Notes: generated from the sequence alone by a model not told the origin. A stretch of 64,000 nt of DNA from an uncultured Clostridium sp. (GCA_930986425.1 CAKNJR010000001.1:186001-250000); one strand, 5' to 3'; shown: positions 45,177 through 54,052, counted from the first letter of the stretch. Made by a program: numbers and translations.

Positions 45177-46370
45177 TTATAAAGAAAGTTTATATGGATT
45201 TTCTTCTGTTCCATCTCCTTCTACAAATTTTACATTTGCATTTAAAGTTACTACTGGACGGTATTTAATGCTAACATTAGATGTTATAGCTGTGGTTTCA
45301 AACATATCATGCACAAAATCATCTCCAGAAACTGCTTTTCCATATATAGTTGCAATTCGAAATTCACAATTTGAAGATGAAAATATATAAAATTGTCGAG
45401 ATGCTAGACTATAATCAGCATTGAATATTAAATAAAAAAACTCTTGGCTTTTAAAATATGATTCTATTAAATTTAGTCCACCATACCATGTCTGTGTTAA
45501 CACAAGTTTATCAGTTTCTTTTATATCTTCTGTTGTTGGTTGGCTATAATAACTATTACTTGGTGCAACGCCTATACTGTTAATTTCATTATCTCCTATT
45601 GCTACACCTATTTCATTTTCCACCAAAGCTGGATATTCTCTATCAATTGTAAACATTTCTGTTTCTCCATAATGTAATCTTGCAGCTCCTACATATCCAT
45701 CTCTTGCAGTAATTCCTTCTTCACTCATATTATTGTGAATATCATCTATGTTCAAGGCTCTCCCTTCTACACCCAAACTTGAATTACTGTAAAATTTTTT
45801 ACATATATCATTCATAAAATATACAGCATTATTATATCCTAATCCTCCAACTAAATTAAACGTTTGAGTTGCTGGCGTGTTTCCAACTAAATCTACTGTT
45901 CCATCGTTATTTATGCTCATTATTCTCCATTTCAACTCTTCTTGTGAAATTGTTTGATTACTTGTATATCCACTATATTGGCTTTCAATTTCATAATTTC
46001 CTGCTTCATCTGGAGTATATTCCACATAGTCTCCTATTTTTAGCATATCTCTATTAACTCTTGTACCAGTTATCTTCACTCCATTAACATATGCGGTTTT
46101 ACCTTTAGTTATATCTTCTGGTATTGCTGTTGCATCTGATGTGTCTAGAACTTCTAATGTTCCTGTTATCCCTCCTATTGTTATCCCTTTTTTGATATAA
46201 CTTGCGACCAAGCTTGACCCTGCATTTGCTGTTGTCACTAAATATTGCTCACTTGCAACTTGCTTATTATTTCTTATTATATTAGTAGTTATCAAAATTG
46301 CTATTATAACAGCTATCACTATTATTGCAATTAACACTATTATTTTCCTATTCCTCTGTTCTTTTTTCAT
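45177..46370 (-). CDS. Surface-type protein, paralogue B
   Basis: 397 residues. It has a basic N terminus, a membrane span (about 10-30) and the shared module (58-104) YIKKGITIGGITGTL...DTSDATAIPEDI..GKTAYVNGVKITGTR, matching paralogue A at most positions. The C-terminal domain differs from A: it starts KWRIMSINNDGTVDLVGN and carries GLGYNNAVYFMNDICKKFY, RALNIDDI and IKYRPVVTLNANV, a domain common in uncultured gut Clostridia but of unknown role. So A and B share anchor, stalk module and leader but display different heads. ATG 46370 follows AAGGAAG. Confidence 0.7.
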   Translation of the reverse strand: MKKEQRNRKIIVLIAIIVIAVIIAILITTNIIRNNKQVASEQYLVTTANAGSSLVASYIKKGITIGGITGTLEVLDTSDATAIPEDITKGKTAYVNGVKITGTRVNRDMLKIGDYVEYTPDEAGNYEIESQYSGYTSNQTISQEELKWRIMSINNDGTVDLVGNTPATQTFNLVGGLGYNNAVYFMNDICKKFYSNSSLGVEGRALNIDDIHNNMSEEGITARDGYVGAARLHYGETEMFTIDREYPALVENEIGVAIGDNEINSIGVAPSNSYYSQPTTEDIKETDKLVLTQTWYGGLNLIESYFKSQEFFYLIFNADYSLASRQFYIFSSSNCEFRIATIYGKAVSGDDFVHDMFETTAITSNVSIKYRPVVTLNANVKFVEGDGTEENPYKLSL

Positions 46371-46409
46371 TACTTCTTCTTCCTTTCTATTTTTATTCTA
46401 TAGGCACAC

Positions 46410-46474
46410 AAAAAAGCCACATACTTTAAACAAATTTTGCTTTGCTTAAAATACATAGCCTATTATTTCTATGT
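46410..46474 (-). promoter_or_regulatory. Attenuator: mutually exclusive terminator and antiterminator, copy B
   Basis: Terminator hairpin 46416-46459 (GGCTATGTATTTTAAGC arm against GTTTAAAGTATGTGGC) followed by TTTTTT at 46410-46415 on the minus strand. ACATAG at 46469-46474 can pair with CTATGT at 46453-46458, disrupting the terminator. Same order and pairing as copy A, with sequence changes between the arms. Confidence 0.7.
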
Positions 46475-46499
46475 TTACATAAAATTATTTTGTTAAATC

Positions 46500-46553
46500 T
46501 TACGATATATATATATATATATATACAGCCACAAGGCTTCCAGCGTTTTTCAT
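46500..46553 (-). CDS. Leader peptide, copy B (17 aa)
   Basis: Short ORF MKNAGSLVAVYIYIYIS, ATG 46553, TAA 46500-46502, with AAAGGAAG 9 nt upstream. The (TA)10 tract at 46505-46525 encodes the Tyr-Ile run. Related to the leader ORF at 34330-34392; the one-unit difference in TA number changes the last residues and stop. Confidence 0.6.
   Translation of the reverse strand: MKNAGSLVAVYIYIYIS
46505..46525. repeat. (TA)10 microsatellite in leader B
   Basis: 21 nt of alternating A and T inside the leader ORF of paralogue B; counterpart of the tract at 34342-34364. Confidence 0.9.
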
Positions 46554-46736
46554 ATGTCTTTTCTTCCTTTATTATTTCTTTAATTTTACCACATTATTAA
46601 TTTTTATGCTACTTCTTTTCATCTATTTCTTTTATATATTCCTCACTTTGTTTTCTTCAATACAAGTCTCAACAAATCATTCAATTAACATATCATTTTC
46701 CTCATTCTTCCTTAAATTATATGATGTCAATATCAA

Positions 46737-47450
46737 TCATTCATATTCTTTATCCAAACAATCATTTAAATAAACTTTGCTAACTAATTTTAGCTCTTTT
46801 TTATTTTCGTCAGATAATTCAAAAGAATATATCTTTTTAGCATCTGACATTACAATATATCTAATAGCCTTAATTGTTGTATCACTTATCTCTACTGCTC
46901 CTTTATCTTGTCTTCCACAGCTTTCACATTTAAAGCCACTATCTCTAAAACTGAAATACCTCAAATTTTCTTTTGTGCCGCAATTTGCACATTTATCTAT
47001 TATTGGTCTAAATCCTATTATGCTTAAAAGTCTAATTTTAAATATTGAATATATAAAATCCATATCCTTATCTGATTCAGATAACATATATATTGTATTT
47101 AATGTAAGTTGAAGTATTCTATACGTATTTTGATTTTCATCTGTAACATCATTAACAATTTTTGCAACTCGTGAAGCATATGTTAATTTGTCTATATCTA
47201 ATCGTAAATTATAAAATATTTCTATTGGTTCACACGAATTAATATGATATGAACTTGCACCTTTATATATTAAAAAATCTCCAAAGCACAAAAATTGAGT
47301 ACCTGCCATTAGTGTACTCTTTGCTCTTCTCGCGCCTTTAGCGCTACACCCTATCTTACCCAAGTCTGGAGTAAGTAGGGTGCACATTTTATCATAATCT
47401 CCCATATTGTTTTGTGCGAGTATTAGTCCCTTTGTTTTAATTAGCCCCAT
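46737..47450 (-). CDS. recO: DNA repair protein RecO
   Basis: 237-residue recombination mediator that loads RecA with RecR. The N-terminal OB fold (KTKGLILAQNNMGDYDKMCTLLT) and GCSAKGARRAKS are typical. The C-terminal half carries a four-Cys zinc site (CANC and CESC). It is last in the pdaA...era-yqzL-recO run, as in Bacillus and Clostridia. Confidence 0.93.
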   Translation of the reverse strand: MGLIKTKGLILAQNNMGDYDKMCTLLTPDLGKIGCSAKGARRAKSTLMAGTQFLCFGDFLIYKGASSYHINSCEPIEIFYNLRLDIDKLTYASRVAKIVNDVTDENQNTYRILQLTLNTIYMLSESDKDMDFIYSIFKIRLLSIIGFRPIIDKCANCGTKENLRYFSFRDSGFKCESCGRQDKGAVEISDTTIKAIRYIVMSDAKKIYSFELSDENKKELKLVSKVYLNDCLDKEYE

Positions 47451-47542
47451 TTTTTCATTCTCTCTTGCTTTTTGATTATTTTTTGATGATTTTTTATTAT
47501 ACTTTAATTATCTTACAATTAATTATACATTTAAAAATATAA

Positions 47543-47734
47543 TTATAATTTAAATTTATTATCATCATTTGACTTTTTTAAATTTTCTCTAAATTGTTGC
47601 ATAATACTACTTTCACTTTGTATACCATCACTTTTATCTATTTGCTCCAAAGTTTTATCCACTTCTAAAAGCTCTAAAAGTGTATTTATATTTCCAGTAG
47701 ATTTAAATGTATTCCATGCAATTTGTTTTAACAT
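47543..47734 (-). CDS. yqzL: YqzL-family small protein
   Basis: 63 residues. The N-terminal AWNTFKSTGNINTLLELLE matches the small YqzL proteins always found between era and recO; the C-terminal half is a longer, polar extension. Function unknown in the family. ATG 47734 follows AAAGGA. Confidence 0.8.
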   Translation of the reverse strand: MLKQIAWNTFKSTGNINTLLELLEVDKTLEQIDKSDGIQSESSIMQQFRENLKKSNDDNKFKL

Positions 47735-47806
47735 GTCTGTATCCTTTCTGGTAGGCTTAAGACTTAACAGCTATCATTTTTTAGATTAATGCCTTTAAGA
47801 CTTAAG

Positions 47807-48703
47807 CTAATCTTCAGCCTTAAATTTCTTTACTATGCTCATATCATTTATCCAGTCCTTTTTCACTTTAACCCAAAGTTTTAAATTTACCTTAGTATCT
47901 AAAGTTTTTTCTAAATCTTGACGAGCATATGTACCAATCTTTTTTAACATCGAACCATTCTTCCCTATTATTATGCCCTTATGTGATTCTCTTAAACAAA
48001 AAATTGTTGCTTCCACGTCGTAAATTTTTTCCATTTCTTTTGTTTTTCTAGTTTTCATTTTACTTACTTCAACTAATATTCCATGTGGAACCTCATCTTG
48101 CAACAATTTCAAGGCTTTTTCTCTAATTGTTTCTTCTGCAATTTGTCTTAAAGTTTGGTCTGTATATTCTTCAATATCATAATATGCAGGACCTTCATTT
48201 AAGTTTCTTTCTATTTCATTTAAAATATCTTCAACATTCTTTTCTTTTTTGATTGAAACAGGTATTATTGCTTCAAAATCATACAAATCTTTATATTTAT
48301 TAATTATTTCAATTAATTCTTCTTTATTTACCAAGTCAATTTTATTTATTACTAAAATTGTTTTCTTCTTTGATTCTTTTATTTTTTCTATTATTTTTTC
48401 ATCTATGCCATTTTTACTAGCATCAATTACATATAAAATAATATCTGCTTCTGGAATAGTAGATATTGCATTTTCTATCATCACATTTCCTAACTTAGAT
48501 TTTGATTTATGAAGTCCTGGCGTATCTAAAAAGATAATTTGTGAATTTTCTCTATTTACTATTCCTCTTATTCTTGTTCTGGTAGTTTGAGGTTTATTAG
48601 CTATTGCTGATACCTTTTCTCCAACTAGCCTATTTATTATACTTGATTTTCCAACATTAGTTTTTCCAATCACAGCTACAAAACCTGATTTAAATTTTTC
48701 CAT
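47807..48703 (-). CDS. era: GTPase Era
   Basis: Ribosome-assembly GTPase that binds the 3' end of 16S rRNA. The 298-residue protein has G1 GKTNVGKSS, the G2 region KPQTTRTRIRG, G3 DTPGLH, G4 NKID and the C-terminal KH domain with IIIGKNGSMLKKIG. Length normal. It lies between the DUF3048 gene and yqzL. Confidence 0.97.
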   Translation of the reverse strand: MEKFKSGFVAVIGKTNVGKSSIINRLVGEKVSAIANKPQTTRTRIRGIVNRENSQIIFLDTPGLHKSKSKLGNVMIENAISTIPEADIILYVIDASKNGIDEKIIEKIKESKKKTILVINKIDLVNKEELIEIINKYKDLYDFEAIIPVSIKKEKNVEDILNEIERNLNEGPAYYDIEEYTDQTLRQIAEETIREKALKLLQDEVPHGILVEVSKMKTRKTKEMEKIYDVEATIFCLRESHKGIIIGKNGSMLKKIGTYARQDLEKTLDTKVNLKLWVKVKKDWINDMSIVKKFKAED

Positions 48704-48765
48704 TTTACTCCTTTTTCATTTATTGCTTTCTATAATATAACTCTTATTTAACTAACCATACTCTA

Positions 48766-49827
48766 TTACTCTTGTGAAATTGCACCTATTTCAACTTTGG
48801 CATTAATAGGGCAAATTTGTACAAAAGTATTTCCATCATTTACATCAATTTCATTTCCATTTTCATCTTTATAAACAGTTTGAGATGACCTAGTTATCTT
48901 TTCGCATGTTATTTTTATAGCTTTACCATTTGTTATATAATATCCATCTTTTGTTCCTACTGTCGTCATTGTTTGTCTTCCCTTATTTTCTCCATCATTC
49001 AAAGTTGAATTAGCTATAAATTCTATTATTATATTTTTAGCAGTAATATCTTCTCCTGTTGTCCAATCAGTTTGTTTATCTCCTTTTGAATATCTTGTAT
49101 ACCTTTTAGTTTCACTATTGTAAATCCACTCTACTTTATTTGATGCAGAATATGGAATTGTTATATCTTCTGCAACTTGACCATCTTCTAAATTAACCTC
49201 ATCAGTTGTATAATTCAAAACTGATTCTTTTGAAGATGTTGTTCTATATCCTTTTCTATTTGCAATTTCTAATATTTTTTCAGTTGAAGTTGCAACATTA
49301 TGTGGTGATTTTTTATCTTTTACTCTCCAAAATTCCTTTGTAGTTTCTGATATACCATTTATGTTATTAACACCTAAAGTAGATATATCTGATTGAGCTT
49401 GTGGACTCCAGCCATAATGTACATATATCGCATCATTTTCTAAAGCATAATCTAAGAAATAGTGTCTTGAACTTCTGACTGGTCCAATTTTATCTAAACT
49501 TACACCTTTAAAAAGTGCCATAAGTCTAGATTCTCCACCTTCAACTATTATTTCATATACCATATATGCATTATTTAACCCTGCCTGAGGTTGTGCATCA
49601 ATATTATTATCTATCATTACAGCAATTGGTCTATCGCTTCCTTTAAATATTTGCACCTCTGGCATTTCAGCTATGATGGTATTTCCTTCATTACTTGAAT
49701 TATTTACCACATCAGTTCCTAGAAACACTGCATTTTCATTTTGCATCCTATTATATAAAACAGCACTGCAAACTCCTATTATTATAATCAATAAAATTAC
49801 TGCTATTATTCCGATTTTCTTTTTCAT
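48766..49827 (-). CDS. DUF3048 (YerB-like) exported protein
   Basis: 353 residues with an N-terminal membrane or lipoprotein-type segment (6-24, with a Cys at 20 in IIGVCSA that could be a lipobox). The DUF3048 signatures follow: ARP-like PIAVMIDN, NAYMVYEIIVEGGESRLMA, GPVRSSRHYFLDYA and VHYGWSPQAQ. The family is extracytoplasmic and of unknown biochemical role. In related genomes the dgkA-era interval often holds cdd instead. Confidence 0.88.
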   Translation of the reverse strand: MKKKIGIIAVILLIIIIGVCSAVLYNRMQNENAVFLGTDVVNNSSNEGNTIIAEMPEVQIFKGSDRPIAVMIDNNIDAQPQAGLNNAYMVYEIIVEGGESRLMALFKGVSLDKIGPVRSSRHYFLDYALENDAIYVHYGWSPQAQSDISTLGVNNINGISETTKEFWRVKDKKSPHNVATSTEKILEIANRKGYRTTSSKESVLNYTTDEVNLEDGQVAEDITIPYSASNKVEWIYNSETKRYTRYSKGDKQTDWTTGEDITAKNIIIEFIANSTLNDGENKGRQTMTTVGTKDGYYITNGKAIKITCEKITRSSQTVYKDENGNEIDVNDGNTFVQICPINAKVEIGAISQE

Positions 49828-49865
49828 AAGTTGCTCCTTTAAATTATTTATAAAAAGTTTTATCT

Positions 49866-50022
49866 GTTACTGTTTAATGGTGCATAGGCATTTAAAGTCC
49901 GCGTAGGGTGTAGTTATATAAAAATCGAACGAAGCAGGTAGCTCCGTTGGGACGGAGTGAGATTTTCATATAACTATACCCGTTACAGAACTAGAATACT
50001 TAAAATACCATTAAACAGTAAC
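49866..50022. repeat. 157-bp nested inverted-repeat element
   Basis: Perfect outer arms of 16 bp (49866-49881 and 50007-50022) enclose inner arms of 21 bp (49906-49926 and 49961-49981; only two mismatches, both compatible with G-U pairing in one transcript direction). At the top is a perfect 6-bp hairpin (942-947 with 952-957 of 49.9 kb, loop TGGG). The core is clearly richer in G+C than its surroundings. It fills the whole spacer between dgkA and the DUF3048 gene. A structured RNA, a large terminator or a MITE-like element are all possible. Confidence 0.75.
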
Positions 50023-50035
50023 TTTCTTAAAATTT

Positions 50036-50776
50036 TTATAATTGAAAGATTGTTAATCCATAAACCATTATTACTATTAATGGTCCCATAAATGCTCCAA
50101 AAACAACTTCCCCAAAATTTCTCGAATCATTTAGTCTGTTTCCTGCTACAAGTATTGACAACGCTAAGCTTAAGCAAAACACCACTGGGTCTTGTGTGTT
50201 TAGCCAAATAGCTGTAAGTATTGCAAATGCAAGTGCTGTTTGACCACTAGGGACAAATTTTTTTGCTGGATTTTTTTGATTTCTATAACTAGATGCCGCT
50301 TTTACAGCAATTATGCCTATAACAGTTAATATTATTGCAACAAAAGCTAAATGAGTCGGAGATGAAATCATTTGGCTAAAAATACTTGTACTAAAATTTG
50401 AAAGTTCTGTTTCTCTAAAGAATAAGAAATAAGCAACAACTATGTCATTGCAAGCTGCAAGAACTACTGCTCCAGCTGCAACATCTTTTGCTATTTTTGC
50501 CTTTGGATGATATACGTCAACATATAAATCAACAACCGTTTCAATTGCAGTATTAATCATCTCTGCAAATATTACAAAAAATACTGCAAACGTTAAGCAT
50601 AAGAATTCTGCTGTTGAGAAATTATAGAACAGACTTAAAATCATTACTATTGCGCCTATAATCAATTGTTTCTTGATATTACTTTGAGTCGTTGCAGAAT
50701 AAACAATTCCATTTACAGCATTATTACATGCTTCAATAAAGTTATGATTATAGAGCCTTTCATCTTTTTTCTTCAT
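50036..50776 (-). CDS. dgkA: Diacylglycerol/undecaprenol kinase fused to a degenerate PAP2-like domain
   Basis: Residues 1-125 are a DgkA-type kinase with the conserved FAEMINTAIETVVDL and AKDVAAGAVVLAA, which in Gram-positives phosphorylates undecaprenol. Residues 135-246 are a membrane domain with the outline of a PAP2 phosphatase (KKFVPSGQTALAF, SRNFGEVVFGAFMG). The catalytic histidines of that family (PSGH and SRx5H) are replaced by Gln and Val. The second domain is thus probably not a phosphatase. ATG 50776. It is followed by ybeY upstream in the operon. Confidence 0.85.
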   Translation of the reverse strand: MKKKDERLYNHNFIEACNNAVNGIVYSATTQSNIKKQLIIGAIVMILSLFYNFSTAEFLCLTFAVFFVIFAEMINTAIETVVDLYVDVYHPKAKIAKDVAAGAVVLAACNDIVVAYFLFFRETELSNFSTSIFSQMISSPTHLAFVAIILTVIGIIAVKAASSYRNQKNPAKKFVPSGQTALAFAILTAIWLNTQDPVVFCLSLALSILVAGNRLNDSRNFGEVVFGAFMGPLIVIMVYGLTIFQL

Positions 50777-50847
50777 ACATTATCTCCCCTTGAAATGTAA
50801 CAATAAGTTTCTATTTTGCTAAATTAATTTTATTGTAATTTTCAATT

Positions 50848-51327
50848 TTAATCTCTTGTGATTCCTAATTTATTTAATACTTCATCTTCTTTTTTTCTCA
50901 TTTCTTTTTTTTCTGTTTCTTCCATATGGTCATATCCCATCAAATGATAAAATCCATGTACAACCATATACGCAAGTTCTCTTTCGAAACTATGATTATA
51001 TTCGATGGCTTGCTCTTTAACTCTTGGTATAGATATTATAATATCTCCTAATACATCTTCTACTTCATAGTTTTTCTTTATTAATTCTTGTATTTCATCT
51101 CTTTGAAACATTGGAAATGAAAGAACATCAGTTGGTTTATCAATATTTCTATATTCTTTGTTTATTTCCTTTATTACATCAGGAATAGTTAAAGTTATAC
51201 TTATGTATAACTTTAACTTATCTAGCCCTTCATTTTTAAAACATTCATTTACAACTCTATTAATGAGATTTTCATATTCTAAATTTTCCTCAAGCCCATT
51301 ATACTGTATTTCAGCTTGCTGCTCCAT
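50848..51327 (-). CDS. ybeY: Endoribonuclease YbeY
   Basis: 159-residue zinc-dependent RNase for 16S rRNA 3' maturation and rRNA quality control. The metal motif HGFYHLMGYDH sits near residue 125, preceded by DVLSFPM and DVLGDIIIS. It overlaps the upstream unknown gene by 17 bp. The position before dgkA and era is the usual one. Confidence 0.95.
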   Translation of the reverse strand: MEQQAEIQYNGLEENLEYENLINRVVNECFKNEGLDKLKLYISITLTIPDVIKEINKEYRNIDKPTDVLSFPMFQRDEIQELIKKNYEVEDVLGDIIISIPRVKEQAIEYNHSFERELAYMVVHGFYHLMGYDHMEETEKKEMRKKEDEVLNKLGITRD

Positions 51328-52531
51328 CTTGTACTTCCTTTCTTACTCTTCTATCTTGAATCAATTTATATTTACCTGTTTTACATTTATTTTTTACTGC
51401 TCTCATATCGCCTAAGTTTACTAATCTATTTCTATAAAATTGTAAAATTCTGAAATATTTATCATTATATTTTTCTAATTTTTTCATATCTTCACGAATA
51501 TATAAAATTTGCTTTTTAATATCGTAATCTTTTAGTCCATTTTCTCTTGACGATTCTAATGCTTTACATTTATCTGCAAATCTCAAATACTCGTTCTTTT
51601 CTTCTGGCTTGTCCCAATAAATTTTAACAGCAAGAAGTTTATTATTATATTGTTCAAAAAGTCTAAGTAAAAGTTGATAGGCATTTTCTCTTTTTCTAGG
51701 AACTTTTGTATCTACTATCAAATTTCTTACATCTCTCATCAATTTTACATAGCATTTTTCTGCAATAACCATTGGAAGACTGTGAACAAATAGTTTTCTA
51801 CTAATTCCAAGTAAAATCATTCTTTTGTCTAATAAATCTACTTGGTCTAATTTTCCAACTTCATATGTTTCAAACAAACTACATTGTTTAATTAATTCTA
51901 CATCTGTTAATTTTCTAAGTGGTAAAATATTTGTAATATAATCTTCTAGTGTATCAAATATTTTATCATACATTTCATCTTTTTGAGCTTCCGTAAGCTT
52001 TTCAGATAGTTTCATTGAATAATGTTTTAGTAATCTCTTAAATATTTTATCCATTTCATTCATATAAAATTCTTCATATGAGTGAATTAATTTTTGTTTT
52101 TTTGTTTCTAAAACATTATTATAATCCAATTCTAATAAATATTTTTGTTTTCTTAATTTGTACTCTAATTCATCAGTTTCTTTTAATCTTATTACATTAT
52201 AATATTTAGACAAGGCATCTTTCTCAAACTCAGTTGCTGAGTCAGTTTTTACTCTTTTATATATTGTGTCAATTACTAATTGGTCTATTGAATCTAGGTA
52301 TAAAGAATATGCCTCTTCAAATTTTTTATCAATAGTTTCTTTTTTACTTTCATCTTTGCATTCAATACTTTGACTAAAACTTTTTAGCACACTTGTTCTT
52401 TTAATACTAATTAATAAATTATTTATACCTGTTTTTGTAGGAGTTAATAACTTTTCAAAAGTACTACTTAACTTTGAAAAAAACGTCCTTTTTGTATCAT
52501 AAATTCTTAAACTTTTTTCTCTTGCTTCCAT
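51311..52531 (-). CDS. Conserved-looking helical protein of unknown function
   Basis: 406 residues, charged, predicted almost wholly helical, with no membrane span and no motif I recognise. Parts such as LEYKLRKQKYLLELDYNNVLE are coiled-coil-like. A GTG at 52540 is possible, but ATG 52531 is well placed after AAAGGTGG. It occupies the slot between yqfD and ybeY where phoH and yqfF (the c-di-AMP phosphodiesterase PgpH) normally lie; it resembles neither. It overlaps ybeY by 17 bp, so it is tightly co-translated. Confidence 0.65.
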   Translation of the reverse strand: MEAREKSLRIYDTKRTFFSKLSSTFEKLLTPTKTGINNLLISIKRTSVLKSFSQSIECKDESKKETIDKKFEEAYSLYLDSIDQLVIDTIYKRVKTDSATEFEKDALSKYYNVIRLKETDELEYKLRKQKYLLELDYNNVLETKKQKLIHSYEEFYMNEMDKIFKRLLKHYSMKLSEKLTEAQKDEMYDKIFDTLEDYITNILPLRKLTDVELIKQCSLFETYEVGKLDQVDLLDKRMILLGISRKLFVHSLPMVIAEKCYVKLMRDVRNLIVDTKVPRKRENAYQLLLRLFEQYNNKLLAVKIYWDKPEEKNEYLRFADKCKALESSRENGLKDYDIKKQILYIREDMKKLEKYNDKYFRILQFYRNRLVNLGDMRAVKNKCKTGKYKLIQDRRVRKEVQDGAAS

Positions 52532-52543
52532 ATATACCACCTT

Positions 52544-53723
52544 TCAAAATACTATTTTCTCTTTTGTTCCTATATCTTCTATAACTTCATAAACAACTTT
52601 TACATTATAGTAATCACCTTCATCAGTTATAGAAACTTCTTTATTTGCAATTTCACCGTGATATAAGGCTATTTAACTTTTCTTCTGCTCTACTCTCACC
52701 CTCTGCTTTTGCTTCTTCCTCATTATATAATATTTCAGTATTATTAACCTCATAATTAGTGTATTTTATAATTTCAATTGGTAAATAAAAATTAGAAAAT
52801 AGTTTTATTTTTTTACTCGTATACATTGTATCATAATTTTCGTATTTTGAAAGGGTTTTATAAAAATTTATTTTAAAATTATTAAATTTAATTGAATATT
52901 TGTTCTCAAAATTACCTGTTTGTTCTTTTTTCGTCTCTTTTTTGTAAATTTTTTCATTTTCCTCATATTTTACTTTTGCTAATACCGTTCCTGTTGCATT
53001 AACATAATTTTTTCCAGTATATTTTCCTTCCATATAACCAGCAATTAGTATATCTCCTTTTTTTACTTCTGCTCCCTCGCTTACCATCAAAGTTCCGTTT
53101 TGTGCAGTTATTTTATCTATAACACCATCTTTAGTCGCCACAATATTACAGTAGTCATTTTCATCTACTATTTCTGGTTTAACTTCTGCCTCAACAATTC
53201 TTACAATAGCATTCGTACCCTCTATTTGAATTCCTATCCATGCAATATCATCTCTCTGATATCTTATTTTATTAATTATTTCCTCTGTATTTACTTTAGA
53301 TTTCAATGTTCCTATTTTTAATCCATCATTATTTAAAACTTCCATTATTTCATTTGAGTCAATTGTAGTATTTCCTGTTATTTCAATGTTCCACACAAAT
53401 TTTGACAATGTAAAAATGACTATAAATAGGAGTAATAATAGTATAAAAAATATTTTCCTTTTCTTATATTTTTTTAGCACAAATGGTAAGCCATGTTTAC
53501 CATTTATTTTTATTCTGCAACCATGTTTTTGGGCTATTTTTGCTGCTTGTTTAAATTCATTCGCGCCAATATTCATATGCATTATAGTTGATTTACTTCT
53601 TTCCATTTTCCAAAAGAAAATATTTTTGCTAATACAATTATTTATAAATCTTTCTACATAATATCCTTCAACTTCAACATTTAAGTATCCGAATAAAAAA
53701 TTAATTAGTATTTTCAAAAACAT
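52544..53723 (-). CDS. yqfD: Sporulation protein YqfD, with an apparent frameshift near the 3' end
   Basis: YqfD (SpoIVB-type mother-cell protein of unknown mechanism): N-terminal cytoplasmic domain (1-90), one membrane span (about 92-111), then an extracytoplasmic POTRA-like and hybrid domain (NIEITGNTTIDSNEIMEVL...). The open frame ends TGA at 52653 after SLISR. The next frame continues without gap as GEIANKEVSITDEGDYYNVK, VVYEVIEDIGTKEK to TGA 52544, which is the normal YqfD ending. One extra base near 52655-52668 explains it. Either the gene is damaged in its last ~40 codons or the sequence has an error. Confidence 0.85.
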
Positions 53724-53768
53724 CGAATATATACTCCTTGCTCAAATTTCAAACATAAATTTAAAATT

Positions 53769-54029
53769 TCACTCATATTTTTCGAAATCTACACTTTCAA
53801 TATTCCCAGTTATTATTAAATCATCTTTTGTCATTTCATTTAATAACAGTTCGAATCCATTTATATTAATAAGACCTGTAGACATTTTAATTCTGATAAA
53901 AAAATCCTGGTATTCTAATATTGCCTTGTAATTCTCAACAAGCATTTTATTAAATCCTAAAATTGTGATTTTTACTATATCTGACGTTAATTCCTCAGGA
54001 ATATCAAATAATTTATCAAATTTTCCCAT
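53769..54029 (-). CDS. yqfC: Sporulation protein YqfC
   Basis: 86 residues from ATG 54029 (AGGAGA 7 nt upstream; the longer frame to 54044 overlaps the SD). YqfC-family features: DIPEELTSDIVKITILGFNK and a C-terminal RIKMSTGLININGFEL. It lies directly before yqfD, the invariant pairing in spore formers; expression in the mother cell under sigma-E is known for the Bacillus gene. Confidence 0.9.
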   Translation of the reverse strand: MGKFDKLFDIPEELTSDIVKITILGFNKMLVENYKAILEYQDFFIRIKMSTGLININGFELLLNEMTKDDLIITGNIESVDFEKYE

Positions 54030-54052
54030 AATTGTTCTCCTCACATAATATT

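Noticed and set aside
34342..46525. TA tracts as CRISPR-like or simple low-complexity noise
   Set aside because: No spacer-repeat structure exists. The tracts sit inside conserved leader ORFs with SD sites, so they are not treated as random noise.
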